A stretch of 64,000 nt of DNA from Prosopocoilus inquinatus (GCA_036172665.1 CM069874.1:48838707-48902706), one strand, 5' to 3'; shown: positions 33,110-46,094, counted from the stretch's first letter. Notes: generated by a model not told the origin, from the letters alone. Made by a program: numbers and translations.

Positions 33110-35083
33110 TACAGGGTGTGGATAAAGTACGGAACAAAATTTATATTTCTGTTATCTTGGGTTTGATGAAAAAATCCTGAAACAGGTCGATTTTAGTTTT
33201 GTCCCGTGCATTTTATGACATAGTGAATTTCATTCTGTAGCCATCTGATTGCATCCAGGTGTGACGTCATCAGTTTTTTCAAATGGTAACATCAGACTTT
33301 TATTATCCCTTGTCGTTAAGTATTCCATTGTGCATACAACGGTATAAAAAGTTTGGTATCTTACATAACAATTTTTTGGAGAAAAACACTTTCGAATTTA
33401 AAAAAATTAAAATTTTATTCTTATGATAAACTAATCAAAAAATGATAAACTAATCAAAAATTATCAACAAATTAGATAAAATATCAACGGAGGTGTTCAA
33501 ACTGTCCACCGTTGGCCATTTGACATTGGCCAAGACGGACGTACACACTTTCTACGGAACGTCGTATTGTCTCTGGGTCAATATTGCGAATTTCCTCGTA
33601 AATGCGAGTTTTCAGGTCATCCAAGTCATGTGGCTTATTTGTGTACTCCTTTGATTTCACATGACCCCATAGAAAAAAATCAAGTGGGGTGAGATCTGGA
33701 TAGCGGGCAGGCCAGTCAATTGTTCCCCTTCGTCCTATCCATCTCCCTGGGAAAATTTCGTCGAGATACCTGCGAACATGCTGGTGCTCCACCTTGTTGG
33801 AACCAGATTCTGGGATGAGGCGCATCAGGATTGGCTTCGTCCGGAAACAGTATTACCAATGCTGGCACAGGGTCAAATCTTAGAAAATCTAAATGTCTTT
33901 CAGCGTTTAAATTTCCCTCGAGAAAGACAGTTTCCACAATGCGATCTCCTATTATTCCCGCCCACACATTAACTTTTTGTTGGGTTTGGGTGTGACCCTC
34001 CCGAACCCATCGAGGATTTTCACCCGACCAATGTCTACAATTATGGCGATTCACCTGACCGTTTATTTTAAAAGTTGCTTCGTCGCTAAAAAGCACATTA
34101 ATGAGAAATTCGGGATTCTCATCGCATCGTAGCATCAATTGTTCACAGAACTCGTTTCGACGGTCGAAGTCAACTTCATTCAGTTCCTGAACGAGATGGA
34201 CTTTATATGGATGAAGTTTTTCCTTCTTCAAGTACTTTGCTGTGGAAAAGTCGACTGCATTATCTCTGGCAATGTTTCTTGTTGAAGTGTGGGGGTTGTT
34301 TTGAACTTCCAAGAGAAATCGGTGTTCGGTTTGCATTTTCTGCATTGAACAATTGACAGGCTTCTTCATGGCTACGTATTTTATCACCAAAGCCAACCAT
34401 AATAAGAATTTGAATTCTGTCTTGTTCGCTCAAATAAGCCATTTTCGTGATTCACTTTCAACACTACCAAATTTCCATTCTAGTCAAAACAAATACTCAG
34501 GTGCAGTACTTGATATACGGTTATAAGCTAATTGACAGTACTTTGACATTACTTTCGTCTACGCCATAGTTACTTGCGTTTTTCAATTGTAAAAAAACAT
34601 CATCAATCGGAAATTTAAAAAATCATTCGGTTCTAGGAACAAACGGTAAGGCCTGCATAGGGTATTTTTTTGTTTCCCTTATGTTGACTGGTCGATGTCT
34701 CTATTGAAGACAAGCCGAGGTACACCTCAGACGTATCTAATTTGTTGATAATTTTTGATTAGTTTATCATAGGAATAAAATTTTAATTTTTTTAAATTCG
34801 AAAGTGTTTTTCTCCAAAAAATTGTTATGTAAGATACCAAACTTTTTATACCGTTGTATGCACAATGGAATACTTAACGACAAGGGATAATAAAAGTCTG
34901 ATATTACCATTTGAAAAAACTGATGACGTCACACCTGGATGCAATCAGATGGCTACAGAATGAAATTAACTATGTCATAAAATGCACAGGACAAAACTAA
35001 AATCGACCCATTTCAGGATTTTTTCATCAAGCCCAAGATAACAGAAATATGAATTTTGTTCCATACTTTATCCACACCCTATA
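33110..35083 (-). mobile_element. Tc1/mariner-superfamily element with long inverted repeats
   Basis: The element at 33112-35081 (about 1.97 kb) lies between TA dinucleotides (33110-33111, 35082-35083). Its ends, CAGGGTGTGGATAAAGTA and the diverged complement TACTTTATCCACACCCT, open inverted repeats of about 360 bp: roughly 33112-33475 against 34738-35081. These are much longer than typical mariner ends. A disrupted transposase fills the space between them on the minus strand. The arms remain very similar. Confidence 0.9.
33484..34442 (-). pseudogene. DD41D-like mariner-superfamily transposase, disrupted
   Basis: The N-terminus MAYLSEQDRIQILIMVGFGD resembles the DUF4817 helix-turn-helix found with such transposases. 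The first catalytic block LFSDEATF is present, followed by NRHNCRHWSGENPRW. The second block is WFQQGGAPAC where the family has Asp and His, so a catalytic Asp is Gly. The third block is WPARYPDLTPLDFFLWG with its Asp. The residues preserved between the second and third blocks suggest the DD41D group, allowing for a small deletion near 33790. Frameshifts near 34390 and 33790 separate three open pieces. Inactive. Confidence 0.85.
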
Positions 35084-36544
35084 TATGAAACGATTATTTC
35101 AGAACTTGGAAGCGGAAAAAGTTTTTATTTTTGTACGAATGTTATGTAAATTCTAAAAACTGTAGAAGTGATTGGACATAATTTATGACAAAGTGAAGCA
35201 TTACTTTTAATATTATGCAAACATTAGAAATTTACAATTGTCTTCCGTATGCACTTACAAATAAATCATGTATGTGCTAATAAATTTATAATTACTTTCC
35301 TCTTACATGTACTTGTAAGTAGCCTCCCCACATTTCCGAAGCAAAAAGTTAAAACAACGATTATTTAACAAATTGAGCTGTTTGTATTAAAGTTACAAGT
35401 CAACTTTTCTTATCACAGAACTGAGATTGAGCAACCAACCTGAGTCAGGGAATAACAACTGACCGGTATAACATAATGGCTATTTATGGTAGACGGTGTT
35501 AAATTGGTCCACGATCTGTAATCTCTGTCTTTGTTGATCAGTCGCTTCGAATTCGAAAGGGCGTTTGACACGATTAGTTACGTAACATGGGCGTAGGCGG
35601 GTTACATATATAGGGTGTTATGCTCGAGTTCTACTTTCGAAATGTTTAGTTTTCTCCATGCATCGCTTCGGTATCGATTCATAATATGCACAAGTTTATT
35701 CCGCAGTTCAATCAATTGTGAAACTCTACGGTTCATTTATACGTACGTAATGCTATTCTAGCGCAGTTTTTCTTTTCATGGAAATAAGTACATATCTCTG
35801 CTATTAATAATAGTTTCCAGTTTTGAATAAGTTTTCAATTCATGGCAGTAAGCTGGAAAAGAAGAAAAAAACTCTCGTACCGCCAAAGGCGGTATCATAT
35901 TCAAAAAAATTGAATGGTCTAATACAGGCAAAATTTTGGAGGAAATACAAAAAAATAAGTTAAGTGTAAAAAGATATAAAAATAAATAAATAATAATAAA
36001 ATAAAAATAATTTGAGGTACACAGGTGTGCGAATCATTATACAAATAAATTAAAAACCGAAAACTGGTTTGAAAAATCGCTGATGTTATTATTATTAGAA
36101 GTGTGGTTGTCGGTTTCGTTTAAATTGTTGCAGATGTCGAAAAGATGTGCACAGGCAGTACTGACATCGTTCATTTCAGTTTTGTCGTTAGTTGTTAATA
36201 AAGAGGTTTTCTAGAAGAAGTGAGGCGTCTGGAATCAAAAGCGGACATGTCACACTAACATAATTTTGAGAAAAACGCATAAAAGTGTCATACATATTTG
36301 AAACGATAAAACTTTTTTTTTAACGGCAGCCTATTAAAGAACCTTGGCTTGCAATAAGTACGCATCTTTTTTAAAATAGCTTCAATGCTTTAAGCGATAT
36401 TTAAATGTTAATGTTTCACATAGCCGCATTTGCAGCGAAAATCTGGACTCCGGTAATGAAACTTAAATGGATTTTTTTTTACGTATTACCAGTAGTAGAG
36501 GTAAGTTAAATTGCGAAAACTTTTATTGAAAGTAAGTATATTAT
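35084..36544. other. Intergenic, no recognisable gene
   Basis: AT-rich with homopolymer and AATA-rich stretches around 35940-36060. No domain motif on either strand. Confidence 0.55.
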
Positions 36545-38400
36545 AATATTGAAGAAAGTTCTTCCAAAAAGTCACAGCTTGGCCCAGTTTCATCTTCACC
36601 TGGAATTATTGCATCTTCTTCTACAGTATTGCCGTTGATTACACCATTGTAAAAAGCCAAATTTGGTAAATTTTACCAGTCCTTTCCAAAATGAATTGTA
36701 AGTAAAGATTCCATGTCTTGTTTCTTTGCCTCCTTTACAGGAATCCCCACTTGTAGTTCCAGTGAAGCTGTATCGGAAACTTGTCTTCCTCTTTTCATTA
36801 CAGATAGGGAATTCGACGTTGAATTTCGATAATTTAGTTCTCCGGGTACGAGAATAAGGTTTTTAGGCGTTCGTTTGAGGATAAGACGCTTAATTTAGGA
36901 GATTTTGAAATATAGAAAGCCGGGAGGTTTTAAATTCTTTTCTGCTTCTATCTTCTATTTTTGGACGGTCCAGTCTTTTCCAACAAGGAACAATGTTGCC
37001 TCTTCTTCAAAATACGATGGTATTCTTCAGGCAAAATGATGGTGTCCTTTCTTTTCTGTAACACCAAACACTCTATCGGGTGGTAGATACGAATGGCCTG
37101 TAACCGGAAATATAATTTGAAGGTCCTTAATATGTCGAGGTGCTTCTTTTAGCCATTTAACAGTCACAGTTAAGAGAGTGCAATTTTTGTTTTGACCGGC
37201 ATATCCGTCTGATACCAGACGTATTGTATGAGTTGCACCCATTGTTGGCTGATTGCTTTTCAGGCAGTGGTATACCGCGGAGGCAATTTCATTAGACCCT
37301 TTACATCTCTCGTGTTCTAACCATGAGTAAGCAAACACGCTATTATTATTCAAGGGACATTTTGATGAACCCTTAACGATCGTAAAATTATAACAGTAAA
37401 GCTGACGACTATAGTATGCTTTCTGGTCTGGCACCTTGGGCAATATCAGATTCTTTTCACAGTCATACGAAAAAGTCCTCAATCCATCTTGCTTTTCTTT
37501 CAGGAGATCAAAAAAAGCCTTGGCACGCATCTTATGGACCGCTTTTTCAGTTTGTAGTATTTTCTTCTTTTCGGCATCCCTTTATACTTTGATTATTGCC
37601 TTAAATTCGATGCAAGTAGAACATGCATCTGTTTTAGGAGACCCAAATCCGACGTTAAAATATGTGGTAAAAACATGGTGAAAATAGCTAAATTTTACTT
37701 GTTTATCTGCATCGGCTTTTTCACTGTACATTTTGTATAATTTAGTAATGTTTAATTCAGCAGGAAGGTATTGTCTTACAGATTTGCCTCTGCAATAATG
37801 AGACTCATCAACTTTTAAAGATTTTATGAAACTTTTTACTGTTATCAGTTTATCGGCATACAATTTCGATTTCCTGTCACCTCGTCTTTTTTTCGTTAAG
37901 TCTCCACTCAGTTCATAGCGGTTCATAACTCCATTTACACGATGTTTGGTGATGTCCAATATTCTACAAAACGCAGCTCTGCAAACTCTTACTTGCACAC
38001 GATTTTGTTGTTAAACAAAATAGATGGCAGTTTTTGAATCGGGTTTGGTATCATCTCTGGGACGCTTACGACTTGGTGCATAGCTTACGCAAAAGCGGCT
38101 AATAAACTGATCTTGCCTGACCTTAATCGAGTCCTTGTAAAATTCCCTATGAAATGCATTCACATCTTGCGTGGTAAGCGTAGCACATTTCAGTTTCCTG
38201 GATGAATGTCCACAGTCCGGATATTTAACGGCATTGCTTGGCAAATATCTAGTCATAAATAAGAAAATAGTGGTAAGGTAGTAAGGTTATAATGATCGAC
38301 TTTACGTACCTTGCGTTTTTTGCAATTGTTCTCTTCCAACTGCTCTTCTGTACTTTCTTTTTCCTTCCAGAACCCCATGCCACTTCCTTCACAAACGATT
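36545..38400 (-). pseudogene. Transposase-like multi-domain gene with intron, disrupted
   Basis: Exon 1 ends at 38310 after KKKVQKSSWKRTIAKNA, with donor GTACGT. The 61-bp intron is 38249-38309. Exon 2 continues RYLPSNAVKYPDCG in phase. The same frame then runs to about 37030, broken only by two TAA codons (about 38011 and 37582). Visible blocks are VRVCRAAFCRILDITKHRV, GSPKTDACSTCIEFKA, YNFTIVKGSSKCP, HERCKGSNEIASAV, SDGYAGQNKN and GHSYLPPDRVFG. A frameshift near 37030 leads to ILPEEYHRIL and a C-terminal part ending near 36545. I recognise this layout from multicopy insect proteins of transposon type but cannot name the superfamily. The conserved Asp residues in SDG and PPD suggest a nuclease fold. 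The start codon is unclear. Confidence 0.7.
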
Positions 38401-39209
38401 AGTTATTTTCCATGAAAGTAAACTGTTAAAACATAAATCCACAAGCGAGACCACGATGGCTGTGACGATGTGTTCGCAATGTTCGCATTAGTAATAGACG
38501 TTAGCACTGCAATCAGTTACCTGGTTCGATAATCTGATTGGCTAGCATGGACAAGTCCGGTATTGCCACAAAGCGCTGTGGACTTGTCTGATTTTGAAAC
38601 CAAATCTGATATTCGAATATAGTTTTAACACGGAAAGGTACACTTTTGCAACCGAACAGTCTACTACTTGGTAGCGATTCTATGGAAGAGTATAACGTAC
38701 ATCGTGATTTTATTTGGCGAAAAATGTGACATGTTCGCTTTTAAGTCTACACGCCTCAAGTCTTTTATTACGGTTTGTGTCTGTGCTTAAAATGAACGTG
38801 TTTTCGTTGTTCATAGAATGGAGGGTGTTTCTGGCATGTTCAATGGGGGCTGAGTAATTTGCTTTATTCTATTTTCTTGCTTTATTGCAATTTTTTTGTA
38901 CAATATTTCGGTAGCACTGAGTGCCTAGTACAAAGTTCGAATCAAAATCGCGCTAAATTAACCGTATTCGTTCATTTTTGCAAAGAATTAAAAAAAAATC
39001 TTTGACTATGATCACCGCCATTTCAAACAATTCAAAATTCAAATTAAAAAACAATTTAATGTGGAAGTAACTGTATTATTTTATTTTTCAATTTACATTA
39101 TTTTTAAAAATTTTACATCGTCAGAGCTTGATGTCTTTATTTAACTTTTCTCCCGAAGAAGTAAATAAATATTTCCGAAAGCTAGACAAATAATTTAGGA
39201 ATTTTCTGA
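38401..39209. other. Intergenic, no recognisable gene
   Basis: Upstream flank of the transposase-like gene. No motif was seen that would fix its promoter. Confidence 0.5.
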
Positions 39210-39820
39210 CCGTTTTCATAATCAGACTTTAAGGAAGCTCTAATTTAAAGTCACTTTAAGAATAGGAAAACAAGGGTATTTTTTTAGGTTAAAGTAATTT
39301 TAAATTTAAAGTCCTATTATGAAATTGGCCATTATTTAAGAAATAATAATAATAATAACGCCTGAACGGTCCAGAGGTAAGGAACCGGCCTTGCAATTGT
39401 AAGGTTGTGGGTTCGCACGCGCTCGGGATATTTCTCGGGAGTCGTTACTCACTTCAGGTACCCTTCAGTGTTGTGAAGAAAATTCGACACCGTTTCCCCT
39501 TCAACAGCGAGGAGGTTTGGATGTAACAAAGCCATGGAACACTTTATACGCACAAAAAAATACACTTCCGCTTCTGAGGTCCTGACAAGTCCATGACTTA
39601 GGGCCCCGTCGGGCAAACACCATAGAAAAATAAAAGAAAATAAAAATAAAGTAGTTCATTGGTAACACAACTTAAAGAGCAAAAAATAAATAGAATAACG
39701 GCCAATTTTATTATAGGTGTTTAAATTTAAAGTTACTTTAACTTAAAAAGATACATTTGTTTCCCTATTCTTAAAGTGACTTTAAATTACAGCTTCCTTA
39801 AAGTCTGATTATCAAAACGG
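39210..39820. mobile_element. Foldback MITE interrupted by a SINE
   Basis: Left arm about 39210-39335 (CGTTTTCATAATCAGACTTT AAGG, then TTTAAAGTCACTTTAAGAAT) is mirrored at about 39697-39820. Arms are about 125 bp with scattered differences. A tRNA-derived SINE occupies the loop. Target duplication not established. Confidence 0.78.
39358..39650 (+). mobile_element. tRNA-derived SINE
   Basis: The 5' part resembles a tRNA gene: GGTCCAGAGGTAAGGAACC (A-box region), an anticodon-arm-like CCTTGCAATTGTAAGG, and GTGGGTTCGCACGC (B box GGTTCG). An unrelated body follows (CTCGGGAGTCGTTACTCACT...), ending in an A-rich AAAATAAAAG tail near 39630-39650. The head departs too far from cloverleaf pairing to be a functional tRNA. 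It is inserted in the loop of the foldback MITE, so it is younger than that element. Confidence 0.75.
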
Positions 39821-39889
39821 CATAAATCAATTCCAATATGGCCAAAAGATTTAGAATCTTCTACAGCTTTTAACATACCAAATTGACTG

Positions 39890-41630
39890 CGTACCAAGAT
39901 CACACCCAATTACTTACTTTACTTAATCGTGAGTCTTTTTACCCTTACGTTCAAGTCTTTGGAGTTGAGTTTATTTTCTTCTTGCACTCCTTTCGATTTT
40001 ATGCGAACTTATTTACCCTCCATTTAATATCCCTTTCCTGTGCCGCCTGTCTGACTTCGTCCGTCCATATCCTTCTTGGCCCTCCTCCTTTGTTTGCTCC
40101 TTGCACTTCTACCTTATAGACTCTTTTTAGTTAATCTGCTTTCTGGCATTCTATTAATACATACGACCCGACTACCCTAGTTAACTTTCCTGTATCTTAT
40201 TTATTATTGGTCTATTGGTATTTTTAGTTTTTCTCTATGTATGTACTTCATTCCTTATCCCGTCTCTTCTAGTCTCCCCTTCTATTTTTCTCAAAGACCT
40301 CATTTCTGTGGCATTTATTCTTTTTTTTATCTTTATTTGAAAGGGTCCAAGACTTCCATATAGTAGCGTCCAAGGCACTTCCATATAGTAGCGTAGAGTT
40401 TACAACTTTTTTAACAACCTCTGTTTAAAATTTGCTTGCTATTTCTCCTTTACTGAAGAAGGTCCTTTTCCTGTTTTGTACGTTATTTCTTTTTCTTGTC
40501 TTCCATTTCCTTTTATTGTTGTTCCTAAGTACTTGAATTTTGAATTTCACGTATTCGATCTTTCTTCCTTCTATTGTGATATTATGGATTCTGCTGTACT
40601 GTGATAATATCATAGTCTTTGTCTTATCTATATTTATTATTCATATTTAATTACTTTTCTGAGTCTGCAGTCACCGCCACATCATCTGCGAATAACAACT
40701 CCGGCATTTCCACTCTATTCATCTTCCAATATGCCATTGTTATCGGTTTCATTTACTTCTTTGCCCTTTTTATAGCCTCATCCATTAGTGCCGCAAAAAA
40801 TAGCGAACTGAGTACATAGACAGCCCTGTTTTAGGTCCCCTTCAGTTTCAAATTCGTGGGAGTATTCATTATGTGTTCTTACTATGTTCGTTGTCTTGTC
40901 GTATTACTGTTTAGTCGTTTCCTTTCTAAGCTTATCTATACATTTTCTCTTCTAATTTTAACGAATGCCTATACTATACTTTTTTATTGATTGTTTGAGT
41001 ATGTATATAGGGATGAGGTCTTGTGTGCTTCGGTTTTTCCTAAAACCATTTTTACGTTTCGCCTAATTGTTGTTCTAGCTTCTACTTTATCCTTGCTTCT
41101 ATTATTCTTGCCAATACAGTAGCTGGTATTCCTCGATAGTTATAGGTGATATTTGCTGGTTTTCATTTATTATTTGTTCTTCTATCTGTCTATTTTGAAT
41201 CTGCTTTTCCGTTAGTTCTTTAAAATGTTCCCTCGATCTATCAATTATTTGCTCTATTTTTTTTATAACTTTCTCATTTCCAATTTTTAATCTTTATGTT
41301 TTTCATAGTGAATTCTTTTATCTGCCTTAATTGTTTAATGGCCGGTTGCACATTCTAAGCGGCGCTTAAAGTTAAGCTCGTCTTAAGTCTTTGGTGCAAC
41401 TGACACTATGAGTACCATAAGAAAACTTTTGGTTTTCTCTAAAATTTTCGGTCAAGTTTTGTCCAAATTTTCTCCAAGATTCCTGTTTTGCTTCTTTCAC
41501 TGTATTTTTCACCTTTCGCTTTTTCGCTTTGTATTTTCTATAGTTTTCAGTTGTTTTAGCGCTGCTATATTGTCTCCACATTTCTTTATTTTCTTTTCTG
41601 TATATCCTTTGACAATCATTCTATTCTTTT
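39890..41630 (-). pseudogene. RTE-like non-LTR retrotransposon relic
   Basis: Minus-strand order fits an endonuclease-reverse transcriptase LINE. The linker (MWRQYSSAKTTENYRKYKAK then KVKNTVKEAKQESW) is at about 41580-41470, and GIPATVLARI is near 41130. MPELLFADDVAVTADSEK near 40700 has the catalytic FADD. ITIEGRKIEYVKFK is near 40550 and GNGRQEKEI near 40490. A C-terminal GGGPRRIWTDEVRQAAQERD is near 40080. Stops and frameshifts are dense. The endonuclease domain was not identified. Confidence 0.8.
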
Positions 41631-41633
41631 TAT

Positions 41634-42572
41634 AATAGGTAGGGGATGGTGGACCACAGCGAGATAAAAAATGAAAAAATCGTCGCCAACATTTAGTTTC
41701 GCAAATTTGTTCTAAATTTACTATGTATGCATGTTATCAATTTCAATAGCAATCTACGAGTAATTTTATTTACTTGAAAATTCAAAAAAATTCAAAATTA
41801 TGAATTAAAAAAAAACTGACTTTTTTTCAGTATGGTCCATGTGACTGGATGCAATGAGACAACTTCTATATTTTAAAAATTAAGACACAAAGACGTTTTG
41901 GGACGAAGCTGGATGTTAAACTAAAATACCAAAGTATCTATTTAATTTTATACCTTATTTATATTGTAAGTACTTATACATAGATGTATTTAATAAATAC
42001 CTAGGGAGTTAAATATACCTGCAAATTTTATTATAGACGTCTGTCTGTTGGTAGTGCCAATGGGAAATGGAGGTGGTAAAATCATTTTGATATGATCCAT
42101 AGCAACAAAGGCTTCATCTATAATATTATAAGAATAGGACATGTCATTCTGGCCCGATGATTTGGGTCTTATAGTGGCTCATTTCTCATTCGAAGTGAAA
42201 TATTTCGTATTTCCTGTATGTGTAAGATTAACATGACCTTAATTCATAGTAATGTTGAAAGATGTAAGTAAACCAAACGTATAAAAACGAACTTTAAAGA
42301 GATGCCATGAAATCTGTTATTTAATGTCATAGTTGTATTAAAGAGAAAGTTAATATATCTTCAAATAACTATATTTTCATAAAAAATCACTGTTTGTCTT
42401 CATCTGTCTACAACTTCGTTGACACCATGTTGACACCTACGGTTAACACTTTTGGCGCGTCTGTAGTTAAGGACAGATGAAACGCGAAGTTTTAGAAACG
42501 CGCGTATTTTGAATTTAGGTACTTTGTTTTATTGTGCCTAGTGTATCATTTTGGCCCACCCTGTCCTACTAT
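41634..42572. repeat. Possible inverted-repeat element, low confidence
   Basis: AGGTAGGGGATGGTGGACC near 41637 and the complement of GGCCCACCCTGTCCTACT near 42553 are similar over about 20 bases and could be worn terminal repeats of a 0.94-kb element. No transposase was read between them. Confidence 0.3.
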
Positions 42573-43519
42573 TTTTTATATTTATTTTAAACAATGCATT
42601 TTTGAAAGGTAAAAAAATATTCTTTTTTTAATGTCAAAGTCAACTATGACTTCTATTAAAAAAAAATTAGGTTCGTACCTCGGCTATCATGAACTTCTCG
42701 TATGAAAGTCGAATAAGAAATGTCTTTATCATTTTTGGATACCTTGAAAAATGATAAAAAAAAGTAAATTTTTGATTTAATAAGTAGCACGGGATTCACA
42801 GTGTGTTAAAAAAAGGTAATACCGCATTCTTAACGACAGAGGCAGGAATAATTTTATTAGTAGGAATTATGTATTACAGCAACTGTGCTGGATGATAGCA
42901 ATTAAATTAGAAGACATTTGGTTTGGGTCAATTTTCACAAGCGCAATAAATATACTTACACGTACAGAATTTCCATTTCAAAATTAAAAAGCACATCCAT
43001 TTTATTATTTCTTTTTTATTTCGACAATAACGTTCATGTATGTCCCAGACCAACACCATATTCAATAACAGGCCTGGGCCATCGCGTAGGAATATTAGAC
43101 CTCAGGGTATTATCCAGTTTCTGCGGACACCGACGCACAGTGGGGTATTTGCCCGATCTAGTTGGCCAAAATTATTTCTGTTGCATAATTGATTCAAAAT
43201 GTGATTAGCTAGTTATATAATTATATTTGAAGGCGACAGGAACAATATCGTCAATGTTCAGTAAAATCCAGAAATGCAACAAAAATTACAGGCGCTGTTA
43301 AAAATAAGGGTGTTGATAATGGCTTCCGATACAACCGGAAGTGATTGGGCCTAACTAAATTTCATTTAATAAATAACAATAACCTCCCTGAAACCCTTCT
43401 TGGGGGTAAATTTACAATTTCTATCTAAACCCTTTCTCTGAAAAGGATTAATAAATAGTTTATGTAAATAATTCTATATTCTATATAAATATCACACAAG
43501 TTCGCAATGTAATAATTAA
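42573..43519. other. Intergenic, no recognisable gene
   Basis: No motif or repeat seen. The 96-codon frame at 42918-43208 has no support beyond being open. Confidence 0.5.
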
Positions 43520-44345
43520 CTTAAAAGTTCAGTCGGATTGGATGAAATACCTACTAAATTGTTAAAGAATTGTGAAGACATATTCAGCTTTCCACTATGT
43601 CATCTGATAAACCAATGTTTTACAACGGGAATTTTTCCGGATTTACTTAAAGTAACAGTTATAAAACCAGTACATAAAAAAAGGAAACAAAAGTGAGATT
43701 TCTAACTACAGGCCAATTGCTTTAATTTCTGTTGTCGCTAAAGTAATTGAAAAAATATTCGCAATCCGCATAATGGACTACATAAGAAAATACAATATAA
43801 TTTCAGATGTACAAAATACATAATACATCAAAGGTAGATCAACTGTGAGAGCTGTATATGTGGCTATTTGCAGCATTTTGGAAGCACTTTCAGAGAAAGA
43901 AAAAGTTTCAGGGATCTTTATGGACCTCACTAAGGCCTTCGACTGTGTGAATTATAATAAATTATTACACAAACTTGATAAATTAGGATGCAGAGGTGTG
44001 GCAAACGATTTAATTAAATCTTATCTTACGAATAGAGAGTAGTGTGTACAAATTACAGATATAAATGGCTTCGAAATTAAATCCAAGCTTAGAAAGAAAA
44101 ATCAAGGTATACCGCAAGGAGGTTTTAGGACCCCTATTGTTCCTAATATACACAAATGACTTGCCTAATATCGTGAATGATCTCATTGTGATGTTTGCAG
44201 ACGATACGTCACTAATAGTAAAAGCTAACAATGACATTCTATTAACAGCAAAAATTACGGAAGATCTTATTACTCTGGAAAAATGGTTCAATAACAATAC
44301 ATTGAAGCTTAACGTTGATAAAACTAAAATGGTAAAACACACCTA
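43520..44345 (+). pseudogene. Non-LTR retrotransposon reverse transcriptase relic
   Basis: Plus-strand reverse transcriptase blocks run in order: GLDEIPTKLLKNC near 43535, FPDLLKVTVIKPVHKK near 43640, ISNYRPIALISVVAKVIEKI near 43700, then RSTVRAVYVAICSILEALSE. Next are GIFMDLTKAFDCVNYNKLLH near 43915, VLGPLLFLIYTNDLPN near 44125 and the catalytic FADDTSLIV near 44195, followed by LEKWFNNNTLKLNVDKTK. Lesions include a stop in QNT-stop-YIKG (about 43820), a stop after TNRE (44040) and nearby frameshifts. The sequence stops after KMVKH, so the element is truncated at both ends. Confidence 0.85.
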
Positions 44346-45665
44346 AAGTCAAGCGTACATTATTTAAATTTTTTGCTTTTCCCTTCCCTTTTAAAATATT
44401 AACTACCTTTTCTAATTTATAACGATGCATTTATAACGGTGTAAAACGGTGCCTTTGCGCAAACTCTATTTGTTAGGTTCAATTTGCGGGGTCGTTACTT
44501 TTTACTTACATATACTTTAAAATTTTAAACTACAACTAAGTTTTAAATTAAAGATTATGGGACATTTGGTTCCCCCTACCATAACGCAAACTTATTTTTA
44601 CTTCCTGTTTAACTGTAAATGCCACGTCAAAATAATTTTACCGTTCCATTCGCATTCCGTTCTCGTTGCCTTTCCCATTCGGCGGCAATTGTGGACTAGG
44701 CTTAACCATTTGACCATAGAATAATATATTATTTTGATTAAAACACATTATTAAGATTATATTTAATTACTTTAATCTTAATTTATAAAAATTTAACAGG
44801 TAAAATTGTTATTAAAATGGTTTATAAATATTTCGGTATAACGTAGCCGTGATTTGAATGTCATCGAATTCCGTAATTCACGGTCCGCGAACTAATCACA
44901 GTGAACGTTTTAGTAACCTACCTGAACTATTAGAAAATTAGTATTGCTTATCGCAAATTTTCTTTTTTGATATTTTTGAGGTGATAATGTCACTTTTGCT
45001 CCACGGCGCATGATGGGTGGCTGTCTAAAACTGGCCTCAGGCCGGAAAAACTTTCGGAATCTTCTCTTGTTTATAACGTGATGTAGTTAGGCAGCAGTAA
45101 AAAGCTCTTGTTTTTGTATTGCACTATTGCAGTTGATCTACTGTAGGACTTGAGAACGTCCTTGCATGAAATGCGAGGTTGATGAACTGTGTTCGTTACC
45201 CAATAACACTGGCCTGCTTTTAAAAACAAGTTAGCCGGTAGATTATTTATTTATTTTCGGTGAAATACGTAAAAAAATTAAGTGAAGATTCTTAAAATCA
45301 AAAATCACTCATAATTTTTCACAAAGTAAAAAGTAAAAATCAGACAGTATTATAAACATTAATTGTGAACTGAAGAAACACAATATTTTCATTACAACAG
45401 TTTACAAAAATTAATTTTAATGGATTCTATTAGTTTTCTTAGGACTAACAGTTCATGTTTATTTGTATTATGGATATTATTGTAGCTATTCGATTTTCTT
45501 GAACTCTCGTTTGCGATGTATCTTGTCGGAATTCAGCAGTACTTGGTCATTAATACTGTGTTAGAATATCATTTACTTCTTGATACCATGTTAAGACTAA
45601 AGTTTCTTTCATAAAATAGCGAATTCGTTGAAAAATTTTCCAAGTGCTGAAGTACATTTTCATCA
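44346..45665. other. Intergenic, no recognisable gene
   Basis: No coding or repeat signal recognised. A GC-richer patch near 45000-45060 (CACGGCGCATGATGGG) has no clear meaning. Confidence 0.5.
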
Positions 45666-45922
45666 GGGCTATTCTGTAACATTGATATGCATATCAATTG
45701 ACATGGTCTTCAATAGAAGAGAACTTGATAAGGTTTCATTACAATTCAAGTGAATTGCCGACCGCCAATTGAAGTGAGATGCATATTAACTCGATTTGAC
45801 ACTTAATACGGATTGCAAGTTGTTACGAAACTGTTTAGAGAATATCGGTTTTGTAAGGTCACTTGATTAACAGCAGTAATTGTTACGTATCAAATCCATA
45901 TCAATGGTACAGAATAGACCCC
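45666..45922. repeat. Inverted-repeat MITE
   Basis: GGGCTATTCTGTAACATTGA at the left pairs with TCAATGGTACAGAATAGACC at the right, enclosing about 210 bp without coding capacity. Ends resemble the element at 30368-30506. Target duplication not evident. Confidence 0.7.
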
Positions 45923-46094
45923 ATTGTATCCACATCTACTGACAGCAGCAGAAGCTTTTTCTTAGGGCTCATTAGCTTAGATATCTACGGAAAGAGTAAA
46001 ATCTGTATTAATCATGTAATCGTCCATAAAGCACCTTCTTAAAGACTAATTTTAACTTTTTGAATGTCGCATAATACTTAATAATCTTATAGCG

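Noticed and set aside
39358..39430. Functional tRNA gene
   Set aside because: A- and B-box-like motifs exist, but acceptor-stem pairing is absent and a SINE body with A-rich tail follows.
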